DNA of 64,000 nt from Bhargavaea beijingensis (GCF_900101985.1 NZ_FNAR01000001.1:186001-250000); one strand, 5' to 3'; shown: positions 24,663 to 33,195, numbered from the stretch's first letter. Translations and numbers: made by a program. The notes: generated by a model from the sequence alone, not told the origin.

Positions 24663-27077
24663 GTGTTTAAACTAGCGATGAAGCTAATGCTCTCCAGAAG
24701 AAAATGGTTAATCGTCATTATTTGTTCGTTTGCCCTAATGCTTGCCGCCACTTTCTCCATCCTGATGGCTTCTGAAACGATCAAGTCAAACCTAAAAAAA
24801 GCGGCCTATCAAAATTACGGGGAACACACCGGCGTTATACTGGGCGCGGAAGCTTTGAAAGAAGATGTCCGTAAGAATGCCGATAGCGTCGGTGAGTTTG
24901 CATTATCTGATCGGCTGATATTGAAAAACGGCAAAGTGGTATCCGTTGGATGGTTTGATGAAGAGGCACTTAGGCTAAGTCATATCCGGTTATCCGAAGG
25001 TACATTTCCAAGCAAAGCAAATGAAATCGTGATTGAAAGTTCCTATAAGAAATTGCTGGATAAACAGGATGGTCAAGTGTGGAAGATCGGAGAAAGCAAA
25101 CTTCTTGAATTTGAAAGCGGCCATGAGCAAGTGACATTAGCCGGAGTCATTGAAGATTATTCAGCAAACTGGTCGGTGCCGGCAGGTGTGGAGAAAGGCA
25201 AGGATGATTTCCCGAACATCCTAACCTTGAAGCCAGAAATCACCCCCTATCAGACGCATAACTATATGTTTCAAATCAAGGCCAATAAATACACTGCCCT
25301 TGATCAAAGTTCCAGTTTGATCAGTGATTACGGCGAGGGCTTTATTAATTCACGACTTTTACATACGGGGCTTATCGATTATGGGACTGTCTCAACCGTG
25401 GCCTTTGCGTTTCAAATCGTGGTCATCTGCCTGTCCATTATCAGTATTTTAACCCTGCTCTCCTTTTATTTTGCAAATACAGTGAAGAAGATCGGCATAT
25501 TTAAAGCGGTTGGCGCAAATAGCCTACATCTATTTTCCATCATCAGCTACCAATACTTGATTATGCTGTCTGCCGGCATATTGCTTGCAGTTCCGATGTC
25601 CATCCCGCTTACCACTCTGATTGTGGAGAACACATATGACAATGGAAAACCGAACGATTTAAATTGGGCCTATATCATCGGGCTGAATCTGGTCATGATT
25701 TTAATCATTTCTCTGTGTGTGGTTTTGAAGACCATTCAAGATGTTAGAAAGGTCCATGCATCTTCTGTTGCCTCTTCCATGCGCGGCAACACTCAACAGC
25801 TGGATATTTCAAAGCTGAGAACTGAGAAGTTTATTCTTAAACAGTTATACATGCAAGTTGTGACATTTAAAAAGTGGTCCATCCTTACCGTTCTGTCATT
25901 ATCTCTCTGTATGCTGGTCATCACCCTGTCAATCTTCATTCAAAAAGAGACAGCTGGGATTTGGGGCAGTGATGTCGACTATTACATCTCAGCCCAAGAG
26001 TTGTTTCAGTCCAAAACGATTGGCCATCTGGAAGTTTTAAAAGAGGAAGGGCTCACAATTTCAGCAAATGACGTCAATCGGATCGAAAGCTTACCTTTTG
26101 TCTCCAATGTAGAGAAAACTCCCTTCATGGTCGATGTCCATCCTTTAATTGAGGAGGAGTTTATCCCGCAATCGCTTGGAAATTGGATATCTTCCCTAGA
26201 CCCTGAGGAGGGGGCATATAAGGATAAACGAATCATCCCCCATGCCAATTACCAAGTGGTAGATGCAAAAGGATTTGAAGAATTATACGGAGAGAGATCG
26301 TTCGAAGAATTTCAGGGAAAAGTGCTTCTATTGTTACCCTCAGGCATTCATGGCGAAAACTTAAAAGGACATGAGATGCAATTTGTGAGGAAATACAAAA
26401 GCGGATCAGGCCTTAAAACACAGGAATGGACGTACCCCATCTATGATGTCATGGATGCTTCGGAAGTAGGAATGGAAGATTTGGCTTTCACGGTTATTTT
26501 AGACGAGGAAACTGCTATTAAAAATGGAATGTTCCGAGGGTATTATAATCTCTCCATTTCTACCAAGGATTATTTGTCCGAAAAGCAAACTGATGAGCTG
26601 GAATCCATTCTGAGCGAAATCGTTTCCACGACACCGGGGAGTCTATATCAAAAGATTTCCGATTTTGAAATCGAAGACACAAAGATTTCGTTCTTCTTCG
26701 GTTTCCTGGGCAAACTCTCCTATAGCACAGCCATTTTGTTGGCTGTTATCAGTACGATCACGATGATATTCGGTAAATACAACAACCAAAAGCTCCGTTG
26801 GGGAACTTATATGTCCTTAGGGATGAGTAAAAAGCGGGTAATCCAATATCTGGGGTTGGAGTTGCTCCTTTACCTGGTCTGCGGGTCCATCATCAGCACG
26901 CTGATCTTTTTGGCCATGGCGTTCTGGATTGGCCATGTATATCCAATATCCCTCTACTTGCTGTATCACTTGCTTTCGATTGCAATGATCAGTCTATTGC
27001 TTCTGACAGGCATTTGTTTAGTCAGAAACCAGATTAACAAACACTCGATACACGATTTGCTGAGAAGAGATGAATAA
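24663..27077 (+). CDS. ABC transporter permease, FtsX-like
   Basis: A large permease of 804 residues. One helix lies near 15-35, followed by an extracytoplasmic domain of about 210 residues. Three helices lie near 250-275, 297-320 and 337-360, with another near 418-435. A second large extracytoplasmic domain follows, and final helices lie near 690-715, 740-765 and 770-795. This double FtsX layout is typical of exporters for peptides or lipids, and of BceB-like permeases only in part. I use the GTG at 24663 (AGGTGG seven bases before); a TTG six bases upstream is too close to that site. Substrate unknown. Confidence 0.82.
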   Translation: MFKLAMKLMLSRRKWLIVIICSFALMLAATFSILMASETIKSNLKKAAYQNYGEHTGVILGAEALKEDVRKNADSVGEFALSDRLILKNGKVVSVGWFDEEALRLSHIRLSEGTFPSKANEIVIESSYKKLLDKQDGQVWKIGESKLLEFESGHEQVTLAGVIEDYSANWSVPAGVEKGKDDFPNILTLKPEITPYQTHNYMFQIKANKYTALDQSSSLISDYGEGFINSRLLHTGLIDYGTVSTVAFAFQIVVICLSIISILTLLSFYFANTVKKIGIFKAVGANSLHLFSIISYQYLIMLSAGILLAVPMSIPLTTLIVENTYDNGKPNDLNWAYIIGLNLVMILIISLCVVLKTIQDVRKVHASSVASSMRGNTQQLDISKLRTEKFILKQLYMQVVTFKKWSILTVLSLSLCMLVITLSIFIQKETAGIWGSDVDYYISAQELFQSKTIGHLEVLKEEGLTISANDVNRIESLPFVSNVEKTPFMVDVHPLIEEEFIPQSLGNWISSLDPEEGAYKDKRIIPHANYQVVDAKGFEELYGERSFEEFQGKVLLLLPSGIHGENLKGHEMQFVRKYKSGSGLKTQEWTYPIYDVMDASEVGMEDLAFTVILDEETAIKNGMFRGYYNLSISTKDYLSEKQTDELESILSEIVSTTPGSLYQKISDFEIEDTKISFFFGFLGKLSYSTAILLAVISTITMIFGKYNNQKLRWGTYMSLGMSKKRVIQYLGLELLLYLVCGSIISTLIFLAMAFWIGHVYPISLYLLYHLLSIAMISLLLLTGICLVRNQINKHSIHDLLRRDE

Positions 27078-27111
27078 GTAAGATGAATTTTTTAACGCGG
27101 GGTGGATAAAG

Positions 27112-28494
27112 GTGAGACTGGCAGAACTGATTGGGATTGTGAAAGAAAATTTTTATCTGGCTGTAGTTGTGGTCATCGTATTAGGTGTCCTGTTTTTCCT
27201 GTTGAACAGGAGTTCTATGCATCATGGAAAAGGAGATACCAAAAAGCGGTTGGTTTTGTTGGCCTTGTTCATAGGCTATTTGATCATGGTCATCGGCGTC
27301 ACCTTTCTGAACAGGGGACCGGGCTACACGAGCAACGTGGACTTGTCCCTTTTCTCCTCATACCGGGAAGCTTGGTATCTATACAGTACCCGGCACTGGC
27401 AGTTCATCTATTTGAATATCCTGATGTTTGTCCCGTTCGGCATGCTCGTTCCGCTGCTGAACCCGCGCTTTAAACAGGCGCTTTGGATGATCGGGGCAGC
27501 CATGCTGTTCACACTGTCCATTGAAAGTCTCCAACTGATCACGGGTTACGGGACGTTTGAGGCGGACGACCTGTTCAACAATCTGTTGGGCGCGGTCATC
27601 GGATACGGTCTCACAATGGGTTTCCTTTCCCTGAAGGAGAAGAAGGGAGTAAAAAGCTCCCTCATCTATCTGACGCCCTTATTGGTCACAGTCATTTTGT
27701 TTGGAAGCATATTTGCCTATTATCATTCCAAGGAGTACGGGAATCTCTCCATCGTCCCGGCGAACCGGGCAGACATGAAACAGGCCGAAGTAACGACCAA
27801 CGTAACGTTGGATGGCAGCCGAAAAACTGTCCCCGTCTATCGGGCACCCAGTTATACGAAAGAAAGGGCAGACGAGTTTGCCGGAGAGTTTTTCGGAAGG
27901 ATGAAGATTGATCCGGCGGAAATTGAGGATATTTCGTATCCCGATGAAGGGCTGTATCGGGTACATGGAGATTCCGCCTACCAACTGTCATTTCGGTTTC
28001 TGGATGGAAGCCATAGCCTGACAGATTTTTCTCTGTTGGATGATGGCCGTGAACCGGAAGACGCAGACGAGGGGAAGGTAAAAGCAAGCCTGAAAAAGTA
28101 CGGGCTGGAAATTCCCTCGGAGGCCAGCTTCCAAAGGATCGATACGGGGAAGTATGAGTGGACGGTAGACCAAGAGGCAAGCGGGAACCGGCTTACAGAC
28201 GGTGAATTGTCCGTCACCTACTACAATGACGGGACCGTGAAGGAATTCGATAACCGCCTGGTTACCTATGAGAAACAAAAAGATGTCCGGATCAAAAGCG
28301 AACAGGAGGCCTATCAGGAGCTTTTGAAAGGGAAGTTTCAGCACTTCTCGGAAAACCGGAAAATCGGCAGCCTGCAAATCGATGAGGTGAGGATAAGCTA
28401 TGCGTTGGACTCTAAAGGCTTTTACCAACCCGTATATGCCTTCCAAAGTATAGTGGATGGTACGGAGATGACCATCCTGGTTCCGGGAATCTAA
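27112..28494 (+). CDS. VanZ-family membrane protein with C-terminal extracytoplasmic region
   Basis: A 460-residue protein with two parts. The N-terminal VanZ-like domain (about 15-205) has five helices and the family blocks NILMFVPFGMLVPLL near 105 and SLQLITGYGTFEADDLFNN near 145. The remainder is soluble and contains two related stretches around SLTDFSLLDDGREPED and ELSVTYYNDGTVKEF, like YcdB/YcdC-type repeats. VanZ proteins are linked to low-level teicoplanin resistance, but most members have unknown roles. The GTG at 27112 follows GGGGTGG. GC content returns toward the chromosomal level here. Confidence 0.78.
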   Translation: MRLAELIGIVKENFYLAVVVVIVLGVLFFLLNRSSMHHGKGDTKKRLVLLALFIGYLIMVIGVTFLNRGPGYTSNVDLSLFSSYREAWYLYSTRHWQFIYLNILMFVPFGMLVPLLNPRFKQALWMIGAAMLFTLSIESLQLITGYGTFEADDLFNNLLGAVIGYGLTMGFLSLKEKKGVKSSLIYLTPLLVTVILFGSIFAYYHSKEYGNLSIVPANRADMKQAEVTTNVTLDGSRKTVPVYRAPSYTKERADEFAGEFFGRMKIDPAEIEDISYPDEGLYRVHGDSAYQLSFRFLDGSHSLTDFSLLDDGREPEDADEGKVKASLKKYGLEIPSEASFQRIDTGKYEWTVDQEASGNRLTDGELSVTYYNDGTVKEFDNRLVTYEKQKDVRIKSEQEAYQELLKGKFQHFSENRKIGSLQIDEVRISYALDSKGFYQPVYAFQSIVDGTEMTILVPGI

Positions 28495-28587
28495 CAGAGT
28501 TAGTTGCTGCCTTATTAAATTCCAACTGTTGTTGAAGGCGTGCAACAGACAGATCCATGAAAAAGCTAAGGGGAAGGGGAAGGCATC

Positions 28588-28959
28588 ATGTGGATCCGGC
28601 AGCCGTTTGATGAATTTCTTGGGTATACATACAACCGGCTTTCTGAAGAGGAAGTGGAGGTCGGGCTAGAAGTGAAGGACCTGTACGTGAACAGTGCCGG
28701 TGTCATTCACGGGGGCATCATTTCGTCACTTGCCGATGTGGCGATGTCGAATTTGGTGCCGGCCGATGAAAACGGCGTCCAGCAGATGGTGACGGTCGAT
28801 CTGAACGTGTCGTTCCTGAGGGCGGCGAGAGGGCGGGCCCTCCATGCGGTTGCGCGCATCGAAAAAGACGGGCGCACACTTGTCCATGCGGTTTGCACCG
28901 TCTATGACGAACAGGAGCGCCCAGTTGCCTCGGCAAAAGGGATATTTTTCCGGATCTGA
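28588..28959 (+). CDS. PaaI-type hotdog thioesterase
   Basis: A 123-residue single hotdog-fold protein of the PaaI family, which hydrolyses acyl- or aryl-CoA thioesters. The family motif appears as NSAGVIHGGIISSLADVAMS near residues 35-54, followed by TVDLNVSFLRAARG near 74 and the strand VHAVCTVYDEQERPVASAKG. The acidic residue of LADVAMS is the usual catalytic position. AGGGGAAGG precedes the ATG. Its physiological substrate is not evident from the neighbours. Confidence 0.85.
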   Translation: MWIRQPFDEFLGYTYNRLSEEEVEVGLEVKDLYVNSAGVIHGGIISSLADVAMSNLVPADENGVQQMVTVDLNVSFLRAARGRALHAVARIEKDGRTLVHAVCTVYDEQERPVASAKGIFFRI

Positions 28960-28985
28960 AGGGGCAGGGCGGATGAAGTGATGGT

Positions 28986-29260
28986 ATGCCCACGTTCAAG
29001 AACGGGAACAATTCTCTTTATGATGATAAGCGGGGAAGCGGCGACCCGCTGATTTTGCTGCACGGCCTCACGATGAATCATCTTCACTTTCAGCAGGGAT
29101 ATGGAACGGCTTCGCCGGCACTTCCGATCTGATCGGCGACCGTATCGGTGATGTGCTTGCGCTCATGGACATCCCGGGCCTGAAAAAGCGGGGATCGACG
29201 GGAAACTATATTGCCCAAGGCACCGCAATAAGGAGTTTCTGGATGGTGACAAGTGGGTGA
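28986..29260 (+). pseudogene. Alpha/beta hydrolase remnant
   Basis: The first frame (28986-29132) starts MPTFKNGNNSLYDDKRGSGD and contains the oxyanion-loop motif PLILLHGLTMN. Translation then leaves that frame, and the next frame (to 29260) reads LIGDRIGDVLALMDIPGLKK and GSTGNYIAQ, corresponding to the helix before the nucleophile elbow and a damaged elbow. The nucleophile serine motif GxSxG is lost, and most of the fold is missing. The gene is frameshifted and internally deleted. Confidence 0.75.
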
Positions 29261-29268
29261 CGTCAAAG

Positions 29269-29296
29269 CCAAATAGTTTAACGTTAAACTATTTGG
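29269..29296. promoter_or_regulatory. Perfect 28-bp palindrome, probable MarR operator
   Basis: The half-site CCAAATAGTTTAAC is followed immediately by its exact reverse complement. It lies 36 bases upstream of the first SDR gene, in a position to block its promoter. A MarR-family gene sits two genes downstream and is the natural candidate for binding. No T run follows, so a terminator is unlikely. Confidence 0.75.
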
Positions 29297-29331
29297 TGAT
29301 AAACTAAATGCACTATGAGGAGGGATTTATG

Positions 29332-30090
29332 ATGACTGGAAGACTGCAAGGTAAAACAGCAATCATTACAGGTGCCGGTGGAGGAATCGGCAAAGGGATG
29401 GCGCTCGCCTTTGTAAAAGAAGGTGCTAAGGTCGCTATCGTGGACATCAACGAGGAGATGGGAGCAAAAGCTGAAAAAGAGCTGCAGGCCTATTCTCCGG
29501 AGTCATTCTTCATCAAGGGCGATCTGATGGACCACCAGAATCTCCACAAACTTGTTGAGGAAGCGGTTGCAAGGTTCGGCAAGCTCGACATTCTTGTCAA
29601 CAACGCACACGCTTCCCGGCAGAAGCCGTTTGTCGAGACGACACAGGAAGACCTGGATCTGAGTTTTGGAACAGGGTTTTATCCGACTTTCTATCTGATG
29701 CAGGCGGCTTATCCGCATCTGAAAGAGACGAAAGGGGCCGTCATCAACTTTTCTTCCGGCGCGGGACTTACCGGCCAGGTCAACCAGGGTTCCTACGCGG
29801 CGGCGAAGGAAGCCATCCGAGCCATTTCCCGCAACGCGGCGAACGAGTGGGGACCGGACGGCATCAACGTCAACCTGATCTCGCCGATCGCCAACTCACC
29901 TGGCATCCAGCAATGGAAGGAGCATGAGCCGGAAATGTTCGAAGCCATGCTGCAGAAAATCCCGATGCGCCGGCTTGGCGAACTGGAAGGGGACATCGGC
30001 CGCGTCGCTGTCTTCCTCGCGAGCGAAGACGCCTCTTACATTACAGGCCAGACCATCATGGTCGACGGCGGATCGATCATGCTTCGCTGA
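29332..30090 (+). CDS. Short-chain dehydrogenase/reductase, copy A
   Basis: Classical SDR oxidoreductase of 252 residues using NAD(P)H. Seen: cofactor motif TGAGGGIGKG near residue 14, DINEEMG after strand two, NNAHAS near 87 (family NNAG), and the catalytic Ser/Tyr/Lys in FSSGAGL and SYAAAKEA near 155. The C-terminal ITGQTIMVDGG is typical. Two ATGs occur; the second (29332) is 8 bases after AGGAGG and is preferred. It heads a probable operon with the MarR regulator and a second SDR. The substrate is unknown. Confidence 0.9.
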   Translation: MTGRLQGKTAIITGAGGGIGKGMALAFVKEGAKVAIVDINEEMGAKAEKELQAYSPESFFIKGDLMDHQNLHKLVEEAVARFGKLDILVNNAHASRQKPFVETTQEDLDLSFGTGFYPTFYLMQAAYPHLKETKGAVINFSSGAGLTGQVNQGSYAAAKEAIRAISRNAANEWGPDGINVNLISPIANSPGIQQWKEHEPEMFEAMLQKIPMRRLGELEGDIGRVAVFLASEDASYITGQTIMVDGGSIMLR

Positions 30091-30153
30091 CTGCGTCAGC
30101 ACGCAACAAAAAGTGTTGCGCTGATTATGCGTAATTTCTGGGAGTGTGAATAG

Positions 30154-30591
30154 ATGAAGGAAACGGACCTGTTTAGACTGATTCATTCGACCGAGGCGGT
30201 AACGAATGAGATGGTCATCCGATGGACGAAGGCGTTCCGTTACAACATCGGCATCTCCCCGGTACTTGTTTTGTGGGAATTGAAGACAACCGGACCTCAA
30301 AAGCAGTCGGTCCTTGCAGCCAAGCTCGGTTACACGGCTGCCGCCATCACCAATATTGCGCGGAAGCTTGTAAAGGAAGGGATGGCAGAAAGGCTCTCCG
30401 ATGAGCAAGACCGCCGAAAGGTGCTTCTTTCGATTACGGAAAAGGGAGAAGATGTTCTCCGCGAAGCGCAAGAAACCGGAACCCGGCTGCGGTTGAACAT
30501 GTTCAGCGTGCTTTCTGAAGAAGAAGTCGATCGGTATCTCGCCATCAACGAGAAACTGCTGACAGCCCTGGAACCGGGGCTGAAGGAATGA
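30154..30591 (+). CDS. MarR-family transcriptional regulator
   Basis: A 145-residue winged-helix dimeric regulator. The DNA-binding part includes SVLAAKLGYTAAAITNIARK near residues 52-71 and the wing DEQDRRKVLLSITEKGED near 88-105. It lies between two SDR genes and downstream of a perfect 28-bp palindrome, so it probably represses this cluster and responds to its small-molecule substrate. The ATG at 30154 follows GGGAG. A small hairpin (CGCAACA/TGTTGCG, about 30103-30121) precedes it. Confidence 0.9.
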   Translation: MKETDLFRLIHSTEAVTNEMVIRWTKAFRYNIGISPVLVLWELKTTGPQKQSVLAAKLGYTAAAITNIARKLVKEGMAERLSDEQDRRKVLLSITEKGEDVLREAQETGTRLRLNMFSVLSEEEVDRYLAINEKLLTALEPGLKE

Positions 30592-30604
30592 AGGAGTGAA
30601 ATTC

Positions 30605-31411
30605 ATGGGGCGTATGGAAGGAAAAGTGGCTCTGGTGACAGGCGGTGCATCCGGCATCGGATTGTCGTCGGCCATCCTGATGGCACAGGAAGGCGCAAAA
30701 GTGGTCATCAGTGACTTTAACGAGGCAGGCGCGAAAGCAGAAGCAAAGAAAATCACCGATTCGGGAGGGGCCGCAAAAGGCATCTTCCTCGACGCGGGCG
30801 ATGAGGCTTCGATCCGTGAAGCGGTCGAGTTTACAGTGAAGGAATTCGGCAAGATTGACGTCTTATTCAACAATGTCGGCCTCACGAATCTCCAGAAGGA
30901 CCTGGACGTGGTCAATATGGACCTGGAGGAATGGGATCGTCTCATGGACGTGAATTTAAAGAGCGTCCTGCTCGGTGCCCGGTTCGCCATTCCTCATATG
31001 GTTGAGGCGGGCGGCGGCTCGATCATCAATACGGCTTCGATGGCGGCATTTGCCGGTGACGCCACGCGCTCCGCATATGGGGCATCCAAGGCGGGCGTCG
31101 TAAATTTGACCCGCTACATCGCAGCCCAGTACGGAAAGGATAAAATCCGCTGCAACGCGGTTGCACCCGGATTGATCCTGACCCCTGCCGCAAAAAGAAA
31201 TATGCCACAGCAGGTTCAAGACATCTTCAGCAAGTTTAATGCCCTGCCGTACCACGGCGAAGCGGACGATATCGGTTATACGGTCGTGTTCCTTGCTTCC
31301 GATGAATCCAAATTCATCACGGGCCAAACGATTCAGGTCGAGGGCGGGCATTACATGGCCAACCCATCGATCGCGGATTTCCAGGCATTCATGAACCAGT
31401 CCGGGCAATAA
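30605..31411 (+). CDS. Short-chain dehydrogenase/reductase, copy B
   Basis: Second SDR, 268 residues, 13 bases after the MarR gene. Motifs: TGGASGIGLS near residue 12, SDFNEAG after strand two, NNVGLTN near 88, the catalytic serine in INTASMAAF and the YGASKAG motif near 158. It ends with ITGQTIQVEGGHYM and a 20-residue tail. It resembles NAD-dependent ketoreductase/glucose-dehydrogenase-type SDRs. It differs clearly from copy A, so the two probably catalyse different steps. The ATG at 30605 follows AAGGAG at 8 bases. Confidence 0.9.
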   Translation: MGRMEGKVALVTGGASGIGLSSAILMAQEGAKVVISDFNEAGAKAEAKKITDSGGAAKGIFLDAGDEASIREAVEFTVKEFGKIDVLFNNVGLTNLQKDLDVVNMDLEEWDRLMDVNLKSVLLGARFAIPHMVEAGGGSIINTASMAAFAGDATRSAYGASKAGVVNLTRYIAAQYGKDKIRCNAVAPGLILTPAAKRNMPQQVQDIFSKFNALPYHGEADDIGYTVVFLASDESKFITGQTIQVEGGHYMANPSIADFQAFMNQSGQ

Positions 31412-31435
31412 CCATCGCCCCTTCTATCAGGAAGG

Positions 31436-31471
31436 AGCCGTCCCTCACCATAGGTGAGGGGCGGCTTTTTT
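31436..31471 (+). terminator. Terminator of the SDR-MarR-SDR operon
   Basis: The arms AGCCGTCCCTCACC and GGTGAGGGGCGGCT around ATA are followed by a run of six T residues. Confidence 0.88.
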
Positions 31472-31500
31472 GAGGTTTCCTGATGACGATGTCCGGCTTC

Positions 31501-31654
31501 GGTTTCGTCATTCCCCCCGGAAGTTTCGTCATTCGGTTGTCTGATTTCGTCATTCGCAGAGGGCGGGTCCACGAATGACGAAACTGGGGCCGTGAATGCT
31601 GAAACCGGAGTCTTAAACGATGAAACCGAGCCTGTGAATGCAGAAACCGCCGCA
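31501..31654. repeat. Second inverted array of 21-bp units (core TTTCGTCATTC)
   Basis: Three forward units start at 31501, 31522 and 31543, each with TTTCGTCATTC. Four inverted units start at 31571, 31592, 31613 and 31634; the first carries GAATGACGAAAC, and the others are more worn (GAATGCTGAAAC, AAACGATGAAAC, GAATGCAGAAAC). All internal steps are exactly 21 bases. A further degenerate GGTTTC lies at 31474. The array occupies the gap between the SDR operon and the phosphonate regulator and is the same family as the array at 7542. Confidence 0.85.
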
Positions 31655-31778
31655 TGTACCGAAATGTGGGCGTTGAGCTGTGCGTAGGTTTCCGGTCAGG
31701 GGCTTGCCCCGGGAACTTCCGGAAGACCCGGACGTTCAGGTATGATGGAAAACAGGATCATCTGCACAGGGAGCGAGA

Positions 31779-32501
31779 ATGATGGAAATCGAGAAAGATG
31801 CATTGATCATCGATGAACTGGTTGACCTGCTGGAAAACGGAGGCATCCCGCCGGGAGGGAAGCTGCCGTCGGAAAACACGTTGGCTGAGCGGTACCGGGT
31901 GCCCCGCTATACCGTCCGGAATGCGCTCAATCACCTGGAGGAGCGGGGGCTGATCGAGTCCATCCAGGGAAAGGGGCGTTTCCTTAAGCCCGGGCCGGCC
32001 CGGATCCGGATGTCGCTCAGCGGCAGGACAAGCTTCACGGAGAAGATGAAGGAACTCGGTCATCAGCTCGAGACCGCTGTTGTTTCGTGTGTGCCTAGTG
32101 ATAATGGGGAAGCGGCCCGGGCTCTCGCGGCCGGACCGGACGATACAGTCTGGCGGATCGGCAGGCTGCGCGTGGTGGACGGGGAGCCGATGGCCATCCA
32201 CTATTCCCATGTGCTCGAGTCCCGGTTTCCTGAAATCGGCGAGGAGGGACCGGGCATCCGGTCCATGTTCGAGTACTACCGGGAACGGGGATACGGGGAC
32301 TTCGAAAGCGGCAAGTCCGTCCTGAGTGTCGTGTTCCCTTCTTCCCTGGAACAGGAACTGCTCAGCTGCAGCCGCCTCGTTCCTCTGCTCGCCTTGGAAA
32401 GCAGCTGCCTGGACGGACGTTCCGGCGATACACTGGAATACACGCGGATCCTTTACCGGAGCGATACCTTTAAGTACGAGATCTCAGACATACAGGAGTA
32501 G
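31779..32501 (+). CDS. phnF: GntR-family regulator with UTRA domain, PhnF-like
   Basis: A 240-residue regulator. The winged helix is at about 10-75 (GGKLPSENTLAERYRVPRYT, then NHLEERGLIESIQGKGRF). A UTRA ligand-binding domain follows from about 90 to the end (VWRIGRLRVVDGEPMAIHYS). Its position ahead of the C-P lyase genes suggests phosphonate or phosphate-dependent repression, as known for PhnF in mycobacteria. GGGAG precedes tandem ATGs at 31779/31782. The next gene starts 16 bases later, and a terminator then separates both from phnG. Confidence 0.85.
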   Translation: MMEIEKDALIIDELVDLLENGGIPPGGKLPSENTLAERYRVPRYTVRNALNHLEERGLIESIQGKGRFLKPGPARIRMSLSGRTSFTEKMKELGHQLETAVVSCVPSDNGEAARALAAGPDDTVWRIGRLRVVDGEPMAIHYSHVLESRFPEIGEEGPGIRSMFEYYRERGYGDFESGKSVLSVVFPSSLEQELLSCSRLVPLLALESSCLDGRSGDTLEYTRILYRSDTFKYEISDIQE

Positions 32502-32517
32502 AAAGGAGATCAGAACG

Positions 32518-33072
32518 ATGCCCGAACAAGAAACGAGAAGAGTCCTGTTGGATCTGGCTGTCTCACTCGACGGATTCATCGAAGGGAAAGACGGTGAAAC
32601 CGACTGGTGCATCATGGAGCCCGATATGAAGTTCGATGAATTCCTCGACGGGATCGATACGATTCTCTATGGAAGGAAAAGTTATGACATGTGGGGGCAG
32701 TATGCCCCGGAAAAAGGGGCATCCGAAGAAGAAAGGGACTTTTGGGAACGGATCAACAGCAAGGAAAAGATCGTATTCTCAAGAACAAAGCACGGCGATG
32801 ATGCAGGTTGCATGCATGATGATATTCCCGGTACGATCGCGCGGCTAAAGGCACGGCCGGGCAGGGACATCTGGCTGTACGGCGGAGCGGAGCTCATCAC
32901 GTCGTTTGTCCATCACGGGTTGATCGACGAATTCAGGCTTTCCGTCCATCCGGTCGTACTTGGAGATGGCAAGCCTTTGTTTATGGACATCAGAGAACGG
33001 CTGAATCTGAAGCTGGCACATACCCGCACATTCTCATCAGGCGTGGTCCAGCTGATTTATCATCGGAACTGA
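32518..33072 (+). CDS. Dihydrofolate-reductase-like (RibD C-terminal domain) protein
   Basis: A 184-residue protein of the RibD_C/YyaP family: an NADPH-binding fold related to DHFR but usually of unknown substrate. Blocks seen: LDLAVSLDGFIEGKDGETDW near residues 11-30, ILYGRKSYDMW near 55, DIWLYGGAELI near 118 and HPVVLGDGKPLF near 142. AAAGGAGAT precedes the ATG at 32518. It shares a transcript with the PhnF-like regulator; a functional link to phosphonate use is not obvious. Confidence 0.85.
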   Translation: MPEQETRRVLLDLAVSLDGFIEGKDGETDWCIMEPDMKFDEFLDGIDTILYGRKSYDMWGQYAPEKGASEEERDFWERINSKEKIVFSRTKHGDDAGCMHDDIPGTIARLKARPGRDIWLYGGAELITSFVHHGLIDEFRLSVHPVVLGDGKPLFMDIRERLNLKLAHTRTFSSGVVQLIYHRN

Positions 33073-33088
33073 ACAGTTTTAAAATGCA

Positions 33089-33126
33089 AGGCGGATTTCC
33101 GGGAAACCGGAGGTCCGTCTTTTTTA
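33089..33126 (+). terminator. Terminator before the phn structural genes
   Basis: The hairpin GGCGGATTTCCGG/CCGGAGGTCCGTC with several G-U pairs is followed by a T run, separating the regulator unit from phnG. Confidence 0.7.
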
Positions 33127-33141
33127 TGGTCCTCTCACATC

Positions 33142-33195
33142 TTTACATTTCTTTACACAGCCTTAACCCGCGCTAAGTTGTCGCCAAGTTAGGAT
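33142..33195 (+). promoter_or_regulatory. Pho-box-like repeats and promoter of phnG operon
   Basis: TTTACA (33142), TTTACA (33152) and TTAACC (33163) are direct hexamers at 10-11-base intervals, resembling the TTAACA-type repeats bound by PhoP in Bacillus. TAGGAT at 33190 is a possible -10 box with no good -35, as expected for an activated promoter. AAGTT repeats (33175 and 33186) lie between. Confidence 0.6.

Noticed and set aside
21130-27110. Transposon origin of the AT-rich island
   Set aside because: No transposase frame or terminal inverted repeats could be recognised at the edges.
29269-29296. Terminator for the hydrolase remnant
   Set aside because: The palindrome has no GC-rich stem and no following T run; the operator interpretation fits better.
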